Part shown: positions 23,604 to 31,613 of the stretch, piece by piece
How positions within the stretch are numbered: position 1 is the first letter of the stretch
How the letters are laid out: every line of letters begins with the position of its first letter
From: Lachnospiraceae bacterium C10
GTDB lineage: Bacteria; Bacillota; Clostridia; Lachnospirales; Lachnospiraceae
Assembly: GCA_900100095.1 (NCBI GenBank)
Contig: FMTN01000011.1
Coordinates: forward strand, 1 to 64,000
Reading direction: 5' to 3'
Length of the DNA: 64,000 bases
Notes under the pieces: generated by a model
The model's input: the letters and a program-made list of their open reading frames with translations, nothing else
What the model was told of the DNA's origin: nothing
Databases searched by the model: none
Position numbers and translations under genes: made by a program

Positions 23604-23883
23604 TTGAATCATCTGCAATTTTCTTCAATTCTCTGTAATATGCCAGATAACGATAGGCTGTTCTTCTGCTGATATCCCCCTCTGCCACAATCTCCATAAG
23701 AGTCATGCCACTCTCATACTTCGATATGAAATCATTGTATGCTGCCATCCAAGCTTCATCATGTTTTTTGCGACCACCGAAGTTACGCTTTCGAAGCTTT
23801 TCATTTTCCCCCTTAAGCTCAGCAACCTCTTTTTCTAATTCCTTTATTCTTTCAAGGGCTTCATCAAGAGTTGTAATCTTCAT
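23587..23883 (-). CDS. Small coiled-coil / resolvase-type HTH protein
   Basis: 98 aa. Residues 5-35 form a charged coiled coil (ALERIKELEKEVAELKGENEKL). Residues 48-90 form a Hin/resolvase-like helix-turn-helix (FISKYESGMTLMEIVAEGDISRRTAYRYL). There is no catalytic domain, so it probably is a DNA-binding partner or regulator within the mobile region. The gene ends inside its own terminator and is 115 bp upstream of ORF6N, with the palindromic operator between. Confidence 0.7.
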   Translation of the reverse strand: MKITTLDEALERIKELEKEVAELKGENEKLRKRNFGGRKKHDEAWMAAYNDFISKYESGMTLMEIVAEGDISRRTAYRYLAYYRELKKIADDSKSVQK

Positions 23884-23934
23884 CTTGTGCCACCTCGCTT
23901 TCTGACACCATTGTAATTCTGCACTGCGTCAATG

Positions 23935-24207
23935 TCAACTTGCTTTTTGGCACATTCTCTTTTCTGATTTCATCCCTGAATCTTGATTGTGATAACATTG
24001 CCTATAATAATCTTTGAGTCGGTTACCAATTTTTTCGTATGAATAAACAATTGTGACCGGCGTATTGCCAATATATACGCAATAGTCATAGTCTATATCA
24101 TCCATAGCAAACTTACCGGCATACTTTTCAATTAGCTCAGCAAGTACATCGATGCATCATTCAAAAGCTACATTACAAGATGGATTTTCAAAGTAATTCC
24201 TTCCCAT
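23935..24207 (-). pseudogene. Hypothetical protein broken by an in-frame TGA
   Basis: ATG 24207 (GGCGGAAAAT upstream) opens MGRNYFENPSCNVAFE, then TGA, then CIDVLAELIEKYAGKFAMDD and on to SYEKIGNRLKDYYRQCYH, stopping at 23935. Apart from this codon the frame is open for about 90 codons and reads as an ordinary cytoplasmic protein. The TGA may have been TGG. No selenocysteine-like hairpin is obvious directly after it. Family unknown. Confidence 0.55.
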
Positions 24208-24243
24208 ATTTTCCGCCCTCTTAGATTTGGAATAAAACAAAAA

Positions 24244-24285
24244 AAGACGCCTAACTCACAGGAAATGCTGTAAGCTAAGCGTCTT
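24244..24285 (-). terminator. Strong terminator, 18-bp stem
   Basis: Minus strand AAGACGCTTAGCTTACAG pairs along its whole length (some G-U) with CTGTGAGTTAGGCGTCTT, loop CATTTC, followed by TTTTTG. It presumably ends a mobile-element transcript arriving from higher coordinates. Confidence 0.85.
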
Positions 24286-24324
24286 CCGACGATTCTTATT
24301 TTGTTTTATCTAACAGGTTCAGGC

Positions 24325-24375
24325 TTTGCACCTACTGTGTCGACGTAGGCGTTTGTTTTGCACCTACTGTGTCGA
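24325..24375. repeat. 19-bp direct repeat, 32-bp period
   Basis: TTTGCACCTACTGTGTCGA at 24325-24343 and again at 24357-24375, separated by CGTAGGCGTTTGT. The first copy also forms CTAC..GTAG inverted elements. It may mark an element end or a small duplication. Confidence 0.75.
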
Positions 24376-24556
24376 GTTCAACAGCTACAATTACCCGAAT
24401 ATACTTTTTCAGATGCTTTCCACGCTCTGACAAATCGGTCTTTTCAAACGTGAAATGCTCGTATAAGTGCGTAAATTCAAGGATTTCTACTAGTTCACAC
24501 AACCGAGGTTGCAAATCCATCGTCTGGCGTTGCTGCTCGCGGCTTGAGGCCATCAA
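24332..24556 (-). other. Unidentified 74-codon frame, uncertain
   Basis: Open frame whose middle reads LCELVEILEFTHLYEHFTF and GKHLKKYIRVIVAVEL, protein-like in composition, but with a weak start and a 3' end lying in the direct repeat. I do not recognise it. It may be the tail of a mobile-element gene cut at the plus-strand recombinase fragment. Confidence 0.25.
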
Positions 24557-24730
24557 TCAGGCACTCTGCAAAAAGGACGATTTCTTAAATACCCTGCAAA
24601 CCAACATCGCCACGATGGTCAAGTAAGACGATGCCATTTCACAGGAGGTCATCGATGAGCGTCTCCGGGAGCTACAGAAAGAGCTCGTGAAGAAGGCCAA
24701 CTACGATGCCATCGCTGACGAGATTCACCT
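24543..24730 (+). pseudogene. Serine-recombinase C-terminal fragment, plus strand
   Basis: Plus strand from 24543: LEAINQALCKKDDFLNTLQ, TNIATMVK, an in-frame TAA, then DDAISQEVIDERLRELQKEL and VKKANYDAIADEIHL. This is the coiled-coil C-terminal region of large serine recombinases, without start, with an internal stop, and in the orientation opposite to all neighbours. It is the third recombinase piece in the window. Confidence 0.7.
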
Positions 24731-24789
24731 AACTTCTGCCTTCCTGCAGTCTGTACTATTTTCTCGCTCATGTTATTTCCTCCCATTGG

Positions 24790-25560
24790 TTATAGGAATG
24801 CTCCATTACAAACCTGAATAACCTGTCCCTTCACATGCTTACCCATATCTGAAGCAAGGAAGAGACAAGCGTTTGCCTGATCCATCGGATCACATTCAGG
24901 ACCAGGGAAATAAACGAAATGCTTGCTGTACTCCAGCATCTTTGCACCGCCCGGCTGCTCTCCAGCCTTGTTCGCAAGATGTGCCGGTGTCACCGTTGCT
25001 CCCGGAGCGACCGCATTGATCCTGATATTCGTATCTATTAGTCTCATTGCCACATTTTTTGTAAGCGTGTTTATTGCGCCCTTTGATGATGTGTAAGATG
25101 CACCGCAGAACGGACGATCTCCATTTACAGAAGAAATGTTGATAATACATCCCTCGTTTTTAGGGAGAAATACCTTCAGAGATTCCCGGATAAATCGAAA
25201 CGGACCGAATACATTAGTCTGATAAACATGTTCCAGCCACTCATCGTCTGTTTCATCAATCATCTTCTGCTCTCCGATAGCAGCATTATTGATAACGATA
25301 TCCAGATTGCCATACACATCTAGAGCTGTCTGAATGACCTTCTTTACATCGTCCAGATTTTTGTTGTCAGCCACGACGCCTGTAACATCATAACCCTGCT
25401 CCCGGATTTTCTGTACAGCTGCATCCAGCTTGTCCCGTCCTCGGGCAGTCATAACTACTTTAGCGCCTTCCTTGGCGAATAACTCTGCCATAGAAAAACC
25501 CATGCCATAGCTTGCTCCAGATACTATCGCCACTTTACCGTTTAACATTTTTGCCTGCAT
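24790..25560 (-). CDS. SDR family NAD(P)-dependent oxidoreductase
   Basis: 256 aa from ATG 25560, chosen because AAGGAG lies 6 nt upstream and the classical SDR fold starts here; the longer frame reads through a gene fragment. Cofactor motif SGASYGMG, structural NNAA, catalytic Ser in NISSVNG, YTSSK (Tyr-x3-Lys) and PGATVTP. The substrate is unknown. Last gene of the LysR-linked redox cluster. Confidence 0.92.
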   Translation of the reverse strand: MQAKMLNGKVAIVSGASYGMGFSMAELFAKEGAKVVMTARGRDKLDAAVQKIREQGYDVTGVVADNKNLDDVKKVIQTALDVYGNLDIVINNAAIGEQKMIDETDDEWLEHVYQTNVFGPFRFIRESLKVFLPKNEGCIINISSVNGDRPFCGASYTSSKGAINTLTKNVAMRLIDTNIRINAVAPGATVTPAHLANKAGEQPGGAKMLEYSKHFVYFPGPECDPMDQANACLFLASDMGKHVKGQVIQVCNGAFL

Positions 25561-25797
25561 CTTTATCTCCTTCTGTGCTCTTGCTCTGTGTATCATCAAC
25601 CTGCGCAGATGCTTCTTCACTTGTATTTTCACTGCAATTATTTTCTTCATCCCGTGTAAGCGCCTTGTAGCCACCATCAAAAAGGAATGTCGCTTCTGTG
25701 ACTTTTTTCCATAATTCTTCAATTCTTCTCCCAGAAAGAAGATTGCGTCATCTCCGAAGTACAGTCTGGTCGGATTTGAATAGCTAAAATCTTCTAC
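25535..25797 (-). pseudogene. Chimeric fragment: Fe-alcohol-dehydrogenase start plus unknown tail
   Basis: Directly after the cyclophilin-like stop the DNA encodes DFSYSNPTRLYFGDDAI and LGEELKNYGKK, the N-terminus of an iron-containing alcohol dehydrogenase (BdhA/YqhD-like), without its own start. Within 30 residues homology ends; another frame continues WKKVTEATFLFDGGYKALTR and a polar tail to a stop at 25535. Neither part is a complete gene. It fills the gap between the cyclophilin-like gene and the SDR. Confidence 0.5.
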
Positions 25798-26825
25798 TCC
25801 ACACTTATCGTTATCGTCACATCCCCTTGACTAAGAAGCTCTGCCATTCCCTCATTATCCTGATCCGTAATATGTCCCAGCCTTGTATAGCTCCATGAAT
25901 TGCTGCCGTAAAATACCACGATCTGATTTCCTGAATAGAGGACGATATCTCCGGATGATGTTGTTGTCTGCGAATCGTTTCTCGGAAGATTTGTTCCGAG
26001 CGATCCTACCTGTTCAAAACCTCCATACATGGACATCTGAATCTCAAGAGGCGAATCCTTGCACATATCCATTAAAGCACCGACCGACTCATTTTCTTCC
26101 CATAAAACATCTACTTTTTTATCCCCGATTTTTATCATGAGTTTCTTATTAGCTTGCTGATTTGGAACCGTAGTTGGATTTGTTTCATTTGGATTTACAT
26201 CTTCCACAAGCTTTAAAGTATTCTCCGTATCATCCAATATCTGTTCTGTATCATCCGGCATAACCGTCGGCTGTACCGTGACATCCGGTGTAACTGTCGG
26301 CTGTACCGTGACATCCGGTGAAGGTTTTGGCATCTCTGTTGAATCAGATTCCTGAGTTGTATTCGGATCTGATTGTTCTCTTATCCTCGTAAACTTCATC
26401 TTCACTTTCCCTTTACCCACCGCCTTTTTAAGCCCCCTTGTATTGTTTATATGCCCAACCTTCGTGTATTTATAACTCGTCTTATGAGACTTATAGAACA
26501 CTACCAGACAATCTGAGCCATACAACATGATATCGCCTGCTTTAATCCTCTTTACTTTCTTTTTATTTGTCGGAAGTTCATATGATAAATACTTGTATTT
26601 TTCATTTCCGTTAAGCTCTGACATCTTGCAAGACAACGGGAAATTTTTCAACAAAGCCCTGGATGTCTTATTGTTATATAATGTCGCCTTGAAGGTCTTT
26701 TTCCCTATCTCTATATTTATCTGCATGCTATTATTCTTTGCCATGCAAGGACCGGCAGGCATGCACCCAATCAATACTATTACTCCAATCAGCAAACCTA
26801 ATAGACTCTTACTTTGTTTTTTCAT
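25794..26825 (-). CDS. Secreted protein with two cyclophilin-like domains
   Basis: 343 aa. Signal peptide 1-29; first cyclophilin-like domain about 34-145 (divergent; GDIMLYGSDCLVVFY); Pro/Thr-rich linker with two VTVQPTV repeats (about 160-195); second domain about 228-343 (GDIVLYSGNQIVVFYGSNSWSYTRLGHI). The second domain is nearly identical to that of the lipoprotein at 27362-27916. Proteins of this fold often accompany flavodoxins and LysR regulators in Firmicutes; their activity is not established. Confidence 0.8.
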   Translation of the reverse strand: MKKQSKSLLGLLIGVIVLIGCMPAGPCMAKNNSMQINIEIGKKTFKATLYNNKTSRALLKNFPLSCKMSELNGNEKYKYLSYELPTNKKKVKRIKAGDIMLYGSDCLVVFYKSHKTSYKYTKVGHINNTRGLKKAVGKGKVKMKFTRIREQSDPNTTQESDSTEMPKPSPDVTVQPTVTPDVTVQPTVMPDDTEQILDDTENTLKLVEDVNPNETNPTTVPNQQANKKLMIKIGDKKVDVLWEENESVGALMDMCKDSPLEIQMSMYGGFEQVGSLGTNLPRNDSQTTTSSGDIVLYSGNQIVVFYGSNSWSYTRLGHITDQDNEGMAELLSQGDVTITISVE

Positions 26826-26846
26826 TGCTAATTTACCTCCTTTCTC

Positions 26847-27365
26847 TTAAAGACTCTTGCCGAATCTGTATAATTCTTTTCTCTTCTTTACAGACTTGTT
26901 CTGTCTTCCGTTCGCAGTAAAGATACCTGCGTTTTCCACGCCCCAGTATTCCACAATGGACTGAAAATACTCCGTAATCGCTGCCCCATACACAAACTTA
27001 CTGCCCGAACTCATGATCAGTGCCACCTTTTTCACATTCTTAGGAATGTCGATGGCGTAGGTGCGGTGTATAACAGCCTGAAGCTGTGCGGAAAGGGTGA
27101 AATAGTATATAGGTGACGCAAAAACGATCATATCCGAGGAAAGAATCGCCGGATAGATTTCCTGCATATCATCCTTTTGCACACATATGCCCTTTTCTTT
27201 ATTTCTGCAATATTCACAGGCCATACAGCCTCGAATGTTTTTATGGGCAACATTAACGCTTACCACTTCATGTCCTGCTTCCTTCGCCCCCTCAGCGAAG
27301 GCCCTTGCCATATCCGAAGTCGGGCCGTCAAGATGCGGGCTTCCGTTCAAAACCAATATTTTCAC
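26847..27365 (-). CDS. NAD(P)H-dependent flavin/iron-sulfur flavoprotein
   Basis: 172 aa, flavodoxin fold. The FMN phosphate loop NGSPHLDGPTSDM is at residues 7-19 and CMACEYCRNKEKGIC at about 47-61 could hold a cluster. SPIYYFTLSAQLQAVIHRTY is typical of the NADPH-dependent FMN reductase family. The start overlaps the upstream cyclophilin-like lipoprotein by 4 nt (ATGA type), so they are translationally coupled. Confidence 0.88.
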   Translation of the reverse strand: MKILVLNGSPHLDGPTSDMARAFAEGAKEAGHEVVSVNVAHKNIRGCMACEYCRNKEKGICVQKDDMQEIYPAILSSDMIVFASPIYYFTLSAQLQAVIHRTYAIDIPKNVKKVALIMSSGSKFVYGAAITEYFQSIVEYWGVENAGIFTANGRQNKSVKKRKELYRFGKSL

Positions 27366-27916
27366 TGCCTCGCCTCCATACTTATCGTAATTGTCACGTC
27401 TCCGTTGCCAAGGAGCTCTGCCATTCCCTCATGATCCTGATCCGTAATATGTCCCAGTCTTGTATAGCTCCATGAATTACTGCCGTAAAATACCACGATC
27501 TGATTTCCTGAATAGAGGACGATATCTCCGGATGATGTTGTTGTCTGTGCGTCATTTCTCGGAAGATCTGCTCCGAGTGGTCCTACCTGTTCAAAACCGC
27601 CATACATGGACATCTGAATCTCAAGCGGCGAATCCTTGCATAAATCCATCAACGCATCAACGGATTCATTTTCTTCCCACAAAACATTCACAACATTACC
27701 GTTTATCTTCATTTGCAGCATCTTTTCTGTATCCTCCGCTTCTGTTTCCAAATCCTCTGTCTGGATTTGATCTTCCGTTACATTGCTTTCCGATTCATTT
27801 TCCGGTACCTCGGTTATTCCGATTGTCTCTTCCGGTGTACCGGTCTTACCGCATGCGCTGAAGGCCACCACTATAATCGAAACCACAATAAACAACGTTG
27901 TCATTTTCGTTTTCAT
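27362..27916 (-). CDS. Cyclophilin-like lipoprotein
   Basis: 184 aa. Lipoprotein signal with lipobox FSAC (Cys21), an acidic Glu/Thr linker (25-65), then one cyclophilin-like domain (68-182) with the words VLWEENESVDALMDLCKDSPLEI, GGFEQVGPLG and SGNQIVVFYGS. First gene of the cluster divergent from the LysR gene. The 3' 270 bp is a recent duplicate of the 3' part of 25794-26825. Confidence 0.85.
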   Translation of the reverse strand: MKTKMTTLFIVVSIIVVAFSACGKTGTPEETIGITEVPENESESNVTEDQIQTEDLETEAEDTEKMLQMKINGNVVNVLWEENESVDALMDLCKDSPLEIQMSMYGGFEQVGPLGADLPRNDAQTTTSSGDIVLYSGNQIVVFYGSNSWSYTRLGHITDQDHEGMAELLGNGDVTITISMEARQ

Positions 27917-28052
27917 AGTTCTTCCTGCTTTCTGTCATTTGCCGCCGCCATTCTTCACCTCGTATCGCAGCCATCATCATGTGGCAAATAATATATGGTT
28001 TCTGCATGATCTGTACCTCCGACTTATGATCTTTCTTTCATGCACAGTATAG

Positions 28053-28069
28053 ATTTCGCATCGAGAAAT
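28053..28069. promoter_or_regulatory. Putative LysR-type operator in the divergent region
   Basis: ATTTC-N7-GAAAT inverted repeat containing a T-N11-A core, in the 215-bp gap between the lipoprotein start (27916) and the LysR start (28132). The position suits joint control of both directions. Confidence 0.45.
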
Positions 28070-28131
28070 GTCTAATATCTATATTGCATTTTTAGTTATT
28101 CTATATTAGAATGTCTACGGAGGTGTTCCTT

Positions 28132-29007
28132 ATGGAGATACGGGTTCTCAGATACTTTCTTGAAACAGCCAGGGAGGGCAATATGACAAGAGCCGCCGAG
28201 CATCTGTTTGTTTCACAGCCCACCATGTCAAAGCAGCTAAAGGAATTGGAAAAAGAGCTTGGAACCAAGCTTTTCGTACGCTCCAATTACAGCATCCATT
28301 TGACACAAGCAGGAATGCTTCTCCGGGAGCGTGCGGAGGACATTCTGTCTCTGGTTGACAAAACGGAGGCTGAATTTAAATCACTGGAAGAGATTAACAG
28401 CGGCGATATCTATGTAGGGGCTCCGGAATCAGAGGCAATGGGGCTTTTTGCAGACATCGTCTGCAATTTACAGAAAAACTATCCAAAGATCCGCTGCAAT
28501 ATATACAGCGGCAATATGCAGGATGTATGCGAAAAGCTCGACAAAGGCTTGCTTGACTTTGCCATTGTGATGAACTATGTGGATCTGAATAAATACAACT
28601 ATCTCCCCATGTCTACTGAGGACAGATGGGGAATGATCTTCCGAAGTGATGATGCTCTTTCAAAAAAGAAATCCTTTTCAATTTCCGATCTAAGAGATAT
28701 GCCGCTGATCTGTTCAAAACAGTGGATAGACCACGAATTGCCTGATTGGTTCGGTTATGACCTTAAAGACATAAATATAGTTGCCACTTATAACCTTCCA
28801 TATAACGGAGCCATTATGGCCAAAGCAGGCATAGGCTACGCTGTAATGCTTGATAAACTCGTTCACACAGATGATGGAAGCGATATCACATTTCGACCGT
28901 TAAAAGATGTTCCAAAAGCAGAAATGTATATCATCTGGAGAAAATATCAAACCTTCACACCAGTGGCAGAACTTCTGATAAGAGAGTTGCATAAGACCTT
29001 CAAATAA
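28132..29007 (+). CDS. LysR-family transcriptional regulator
   Basis: 291 aa from ATG 28132; GGAGG lies 8 nt upstream and LysR proteins begin at MEIRVLRYFLE. N-terminal winged HTH at 1-60 (MTRAAEHLFVSQPTMSKQLKELE); ligand-binding domain at 90-291. Divergent from the lipoprotein-flavoprotein-cyclophilin-SDR cluster, which it probably regulates. The inducer is unknown; electrophile or redox stress is plausible from the targets. Confidence 0.93.
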   Translation: MEIRVLRYFLETAREGNMTRAAEHLFVSQPTMSKQLKELEKELGTKLFVRSNYSIHLTQAGMLLRERAEDILSLVDKTEAEFKSLEEINSGDIYVGAPESEAMGLFADIVCNLQKNYPKIRCNIYSGNMQDVCEKLDKGLLDFAIVMNYVDLNKYNYLPMSTEDRWGMIFRSDDALSKKKSFSISDLRDMPLICSKQWIDHELPDWFGYDLKDINIVATYNLPYNGAIMAKAGIGYAVMLDKLVHTDDGSDITFRPLKDVPKAEMYIIWRKYQTFTPVAELLIRELHKTFK

Positions 29008-29036
29008 AAAAAAGGTGCTGTCGCAATAAAACAAAA

Positions 29037-29078
29037 AAGACCTGTTAACAAACTGCTGCCAGTTCATTAATAGGTCTT
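29037..29078. terminator. Bidirectional terminator after LysR
   Basis: AAGACCTGTTAA pairs with TTAATAGGTCTT, and an inner AACTG / CAGTT extends it. A-runs on the left and AAAAATAAAAA on the right give U-tracts in both directions. It separates the LysR gene from the converging fragment at 29111. Confidence 0.75.
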
Positions 29079-29110
29079 CAAAAATAAAAAGTATTCCGCT
29101 TATCTATCTT

Positions 29111-29359
29111 CTACTCAGATGATTCCTTCATTTCCCTTTCTGCCTTTTCCCGATTCAGAATTTCATATACCTTGTCGGCATCGACTCTGATTTCAATGGT
29201 ATCATCCGGCTTTGCGTTGCCACTGCCGAGATATGCCGCCAATTCCTTGATATTCTCATCCAGTAAGGGCTTTCCATTTTGTTTGCCCAAAAGAACAACT
29301 GTCTCCACATGCATCGATACAACAGGAAGTACGTCTGTACTGCCTGTCGTATCGAGCAC
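29111..29359 (-). pseudogene. Methyltransferase-type tail fragment
   Basis: 82 codons. MHVETVVLLGKQNGK resembles the very end of RlmD/RumA-type RNA methyltransferases (compare MHVETVCLL at the end of the intact gene at 32806), followed by an acidic tail (DDTIEIRVDADKVYEIL) seen on mobile-region relatives. No catalytic part is present and no ribosome site precedes it. Most likely a 3' gene remnant. Confidence 0.4.
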
Positions 29360-29394
29360 ATTTCAACTATTGCTTTTAATATCGTTATTATGTA

Positions 29395-30372
29395 TTAACC
29401 GTTCAGAATCTCTTTCTTTTTAGCTTCGAATTCTTCTTGTGTAAGAACGCCAGCATCAAGCAAAGATTTAATCTGCTGTAACAGTTCCATCTGTTCTTTT
29501 ACAGACATCTGCGCATTTGATGTACTTTGAGTCTGCGCTTCTACTGTTCTGCCTTTCTGCGCGTCAACCTTGGCTTTCTGCTGAGTAACTCTATCCTGAA
29601 ATGCGGCATTCTTTTGCTTTTGAATTTCTTGCTTTCTTCTTTTCTCTTCAAGTTCTTCAAGCTCTTTACGTTCGGCATGAGTCATTTTTGTTTTCAAACC
29701 AAACTCTTCTCTGAACTCATTTCCCATTTCAATGAATTCATCCTGTAAATCTCTGATTCCAATATCATCTAAGAATTCATCCATCATACCAGAGAAAATG
29801 CCTTTTTTCTTCTGCTTACCAGTAGCTTTGGTTACTGCTTTAGTAAGTCCCTTAGCACTAAAATCACCAGACTTAAGAATATTTTTTGCAGCTGCACCTG
29901 CAAATTCCAAACCTGATCCGCCAGTACCTGAAACAGGTGCTTCATCTTGTGCTTTCGCTCTAAGCTCAAGAATTCTATCAGTGTCTTTTGCCTCTGTTAC
30001 AATATCCTGATAGTAGTTGAAATCGTAATATTCCGCATCCGGTCCCATTTGGTCATTGATGGCCATAACCAGAACCTTAAGCTCATTATCATCTCCAGAC
30101 TGTAATGCGAAATCTTCTACTTTATCACCAATGTATAATTCTAACTGCTTTTCACCATTGGATGCTTCACCTTGAATAGCCTGGTTGATAACGGTATAGT
30201 CGAATCTTTCAATTCCTTTGAAATTGTTTAACATACCGTATTTCTCTAAAATCACACTCTGATTTGTGATTGTCAGAGCATGTGTATATGCTCCCCAAAA
30301 CCCATGACGAACGCAAGACGTCTTATAAACTATCTTCTCTCCTGGGTTTAATGCGTATTTCTGCTTCGCCAT
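29395..30372 (-). CDS. PH-like / SHOCT domain protein
   Basis: 325 aa, soluble. Residues 5-120 resemble a bacterial PH-like domain (LNPGEKIVYKTSC, ALTITNQSVILEKYG). Residues 145-235 are a low-complexity, helical linker; 225-270 a strongly charged coiled coil (ERKELEELEEKRRKQEI); 289-323 a SHOCT domain (LLQQIKSLLDAGVLTQEEFEAKKKEIL). Such proteins are often oligomerising or membrane-surface factors. GGAGG precedes the ATG. Function unknown. Confidence 0.75.
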   Translation of the reverse strand: MAKQKYALNPGEKIVYKTSCVRHGFWGAYTHALTITNQSVILEKYGMLNNFKGIERFDYTVINQAIQGEASNGEKQLELYIGDKVEDFALQSGDDNELKVLVMAINDQMGPDAEYYDFNYYQDIVTEAKDTDRILELRAKAQDEAPVSGTGGSGLEFAGAAAKNILKSGDFSAKGLTKAVTKATGKQKKKGIFSGMMDEFLDDIGIRDLQDEFIEMGNEFREEFGLKTKMTHAERKELEELEEKRRKQEIQKQKNAAFQDRVTQQKAKVDAQKGRTVEAQTQSTSNAQMSVKEQMELLQQIKSLLDAGVLTQEEFEAKKKEILNG

Positions 30373-30451
30373 ACAAAACCTCCGTAATATGTATATTGGG
30401 CTTATCTCGCCTCTATAAGCCCTTGTAATTTTCGCGAACTAACTATTCCGC

Positions 30452-30775
30452 TTAATCCCCATCAATGACTGCATGCAGTTCATCTGCACACGCAGTTATC
30501 AATTCCGATTTTAATGCAACACATGTTGTTGCCAAGAAATCAATCAGCTCCGGCCATCTACCTGTATCGTTAAAGTCAACATTTGTTCCGTATGATATTA
30601 TGATGGCTATTTCTTGCCCTGCTCCTTCTCTGCATCCTTGATTCTGTAGTAGTCTTCCATCTTCAGATTCAGGTGCACATATGAGTCAGTTTTTCGGTTG
30701 CTCAAGAGGCACACCGCCTCCACATGCGGTGAAACTTTAACTCGCATTAACATTCGCGCACAACCTGTCTGAATT
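30452..30775 (-). pseudogene. Two overlapping gene-tail fragments
   Basis: This 400-bp gap holds no complete gene. One frame (about 30775 to 30626) reads VSPHVEAVCLLSNRKTDSYV then MEDYYRIKDAEKEQGKK and stops; the same EDYYRI tail ends the DinD fragment at 20761. An overlapping frame continues AIIISYGTNVDFNDTGRWPE, LIDFLATTCVALKSELI and stops at 30452, a C-terminal piece perhaps of a DUF4268-like protein. Neither has a convincing start. Confidence 0.45.
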
Positions 30776-31550
30776 AAAAAGCTTTACAACCTATCAAATC
30801 AGGATATTTTTCGGTAAAGTCAGGTGTGATTTCAAACTCTACCTCTAAATCCTTTAATTGCGCATAAAGCTCTTCCGCTTCAAAAAGTTTAACTGCCTTT
30901 TGAGCATGCCCATCTTCTCTTAATGCTTTTATCAGATCCATTACATTTATATTAAATAATTTTGCCAGTTTTACCTTCTTTACCTTGTCAACATCTTTTA
31001 CAGAAAATGTATAATCTAAATCATCATTATGACAGGGCGGAAAAAAACTTGCCCCAACAATTTCAAATCCACAATTGCTACATGACAGTATCATACATGG
31101 TCCATCAAGAGTAGCCATCATTGTCTCTTTTCCGCATTTAAGACATTTTCCTATTTGAGGATTTTTATAATTCTTATGAAGACAGTAACGACATACATTC
31201 TCTGACATGCAATATCTCATTAATTGTTCATTTACATAATTGTCAATTGTCGCTTCATGTCGAGCCGGTTCCTCCGGATTGGCGCCACATAGTTTTTTCT
31301 GATCCACCTCCGCAAGATTGCCCCACCACTTAGGAGCAATGTAACTGTAATGACCATAGGAGTGACATTTGCCACACCATGCCCATGCACCACCCAAACT
31401 TGAATCTACATTTCGATTTAAATAAATATGAGCATCCTTTTCTCCGCATTCAGGACATATAACCGGATACTCAGGTTTTCCCTCAACAAAAGCCCCAAAT
31501 ACCTGAACGATCTTATCACTATCATGCCATTCTTTTTCATTATCACTCAT
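30774..31550 (-). CDS. Multi-zinc-ribbon hypothetical protein
   Basis: 258 aa from ATG 31550 (AGGTGG 5 nt upstream). Contains up to four zinc-knuckle pairs: CPECGEKDAH near 33, CGKCHSYGH near 60, CRYCLHKN with CLKCGKE (about 120-140), and CSNCGFE near 159. The C-terminal third is helical. This looks like a nucleic-acid- or protein-binding scaffold; I know no family. 63 bp after the KptA fusion gene, so possibly co-transcribed with it. Confidence 0.65.
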   Translation of the reverse strand: MSDNEKEWHDSDKIVQVFGAFVEGKPEYPVICPECGEKDAHIYLNRNVDSSLGGAWAWCGKCHSYGHYSYIAPKWWGNLAEVDQKKLCGANPEEPARHEATIDNYVNEQLMRYCMSENVCRYCLHKNYKNPQIGKCLKCGKETMMATLDGPCMILSCSNCGFEIVGASFFPPCHNDDLDYTFSVKDVDKVKKVKLAKLFNINVMDLIKALREDGHAQKAVKLFEAEELYAQLKDLEVEFEITPDFTEKYPDLIGCKAF

Positions 31551-31613
31551 AAGACCACCTAATACTCTACCCATTCACAAACTTTTAATCCATAAATGAT
31601 TTCCCCATATATT

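Noticed and set aside
23900-24210. Selenocysteine reading of the in-frame TGA
   Set aside because: No bSECIS-like hairpin seen directly downstream and no selenoprotein family resemblance; a nonsense mutation is simpler.
26245-26320. Short tandem repeat in the secreted cyclophilin-like gene as a mobile element
   Set aside because: It encodes the VTVQPTV linker repeat and stays in frame; ordinary linker expansion.
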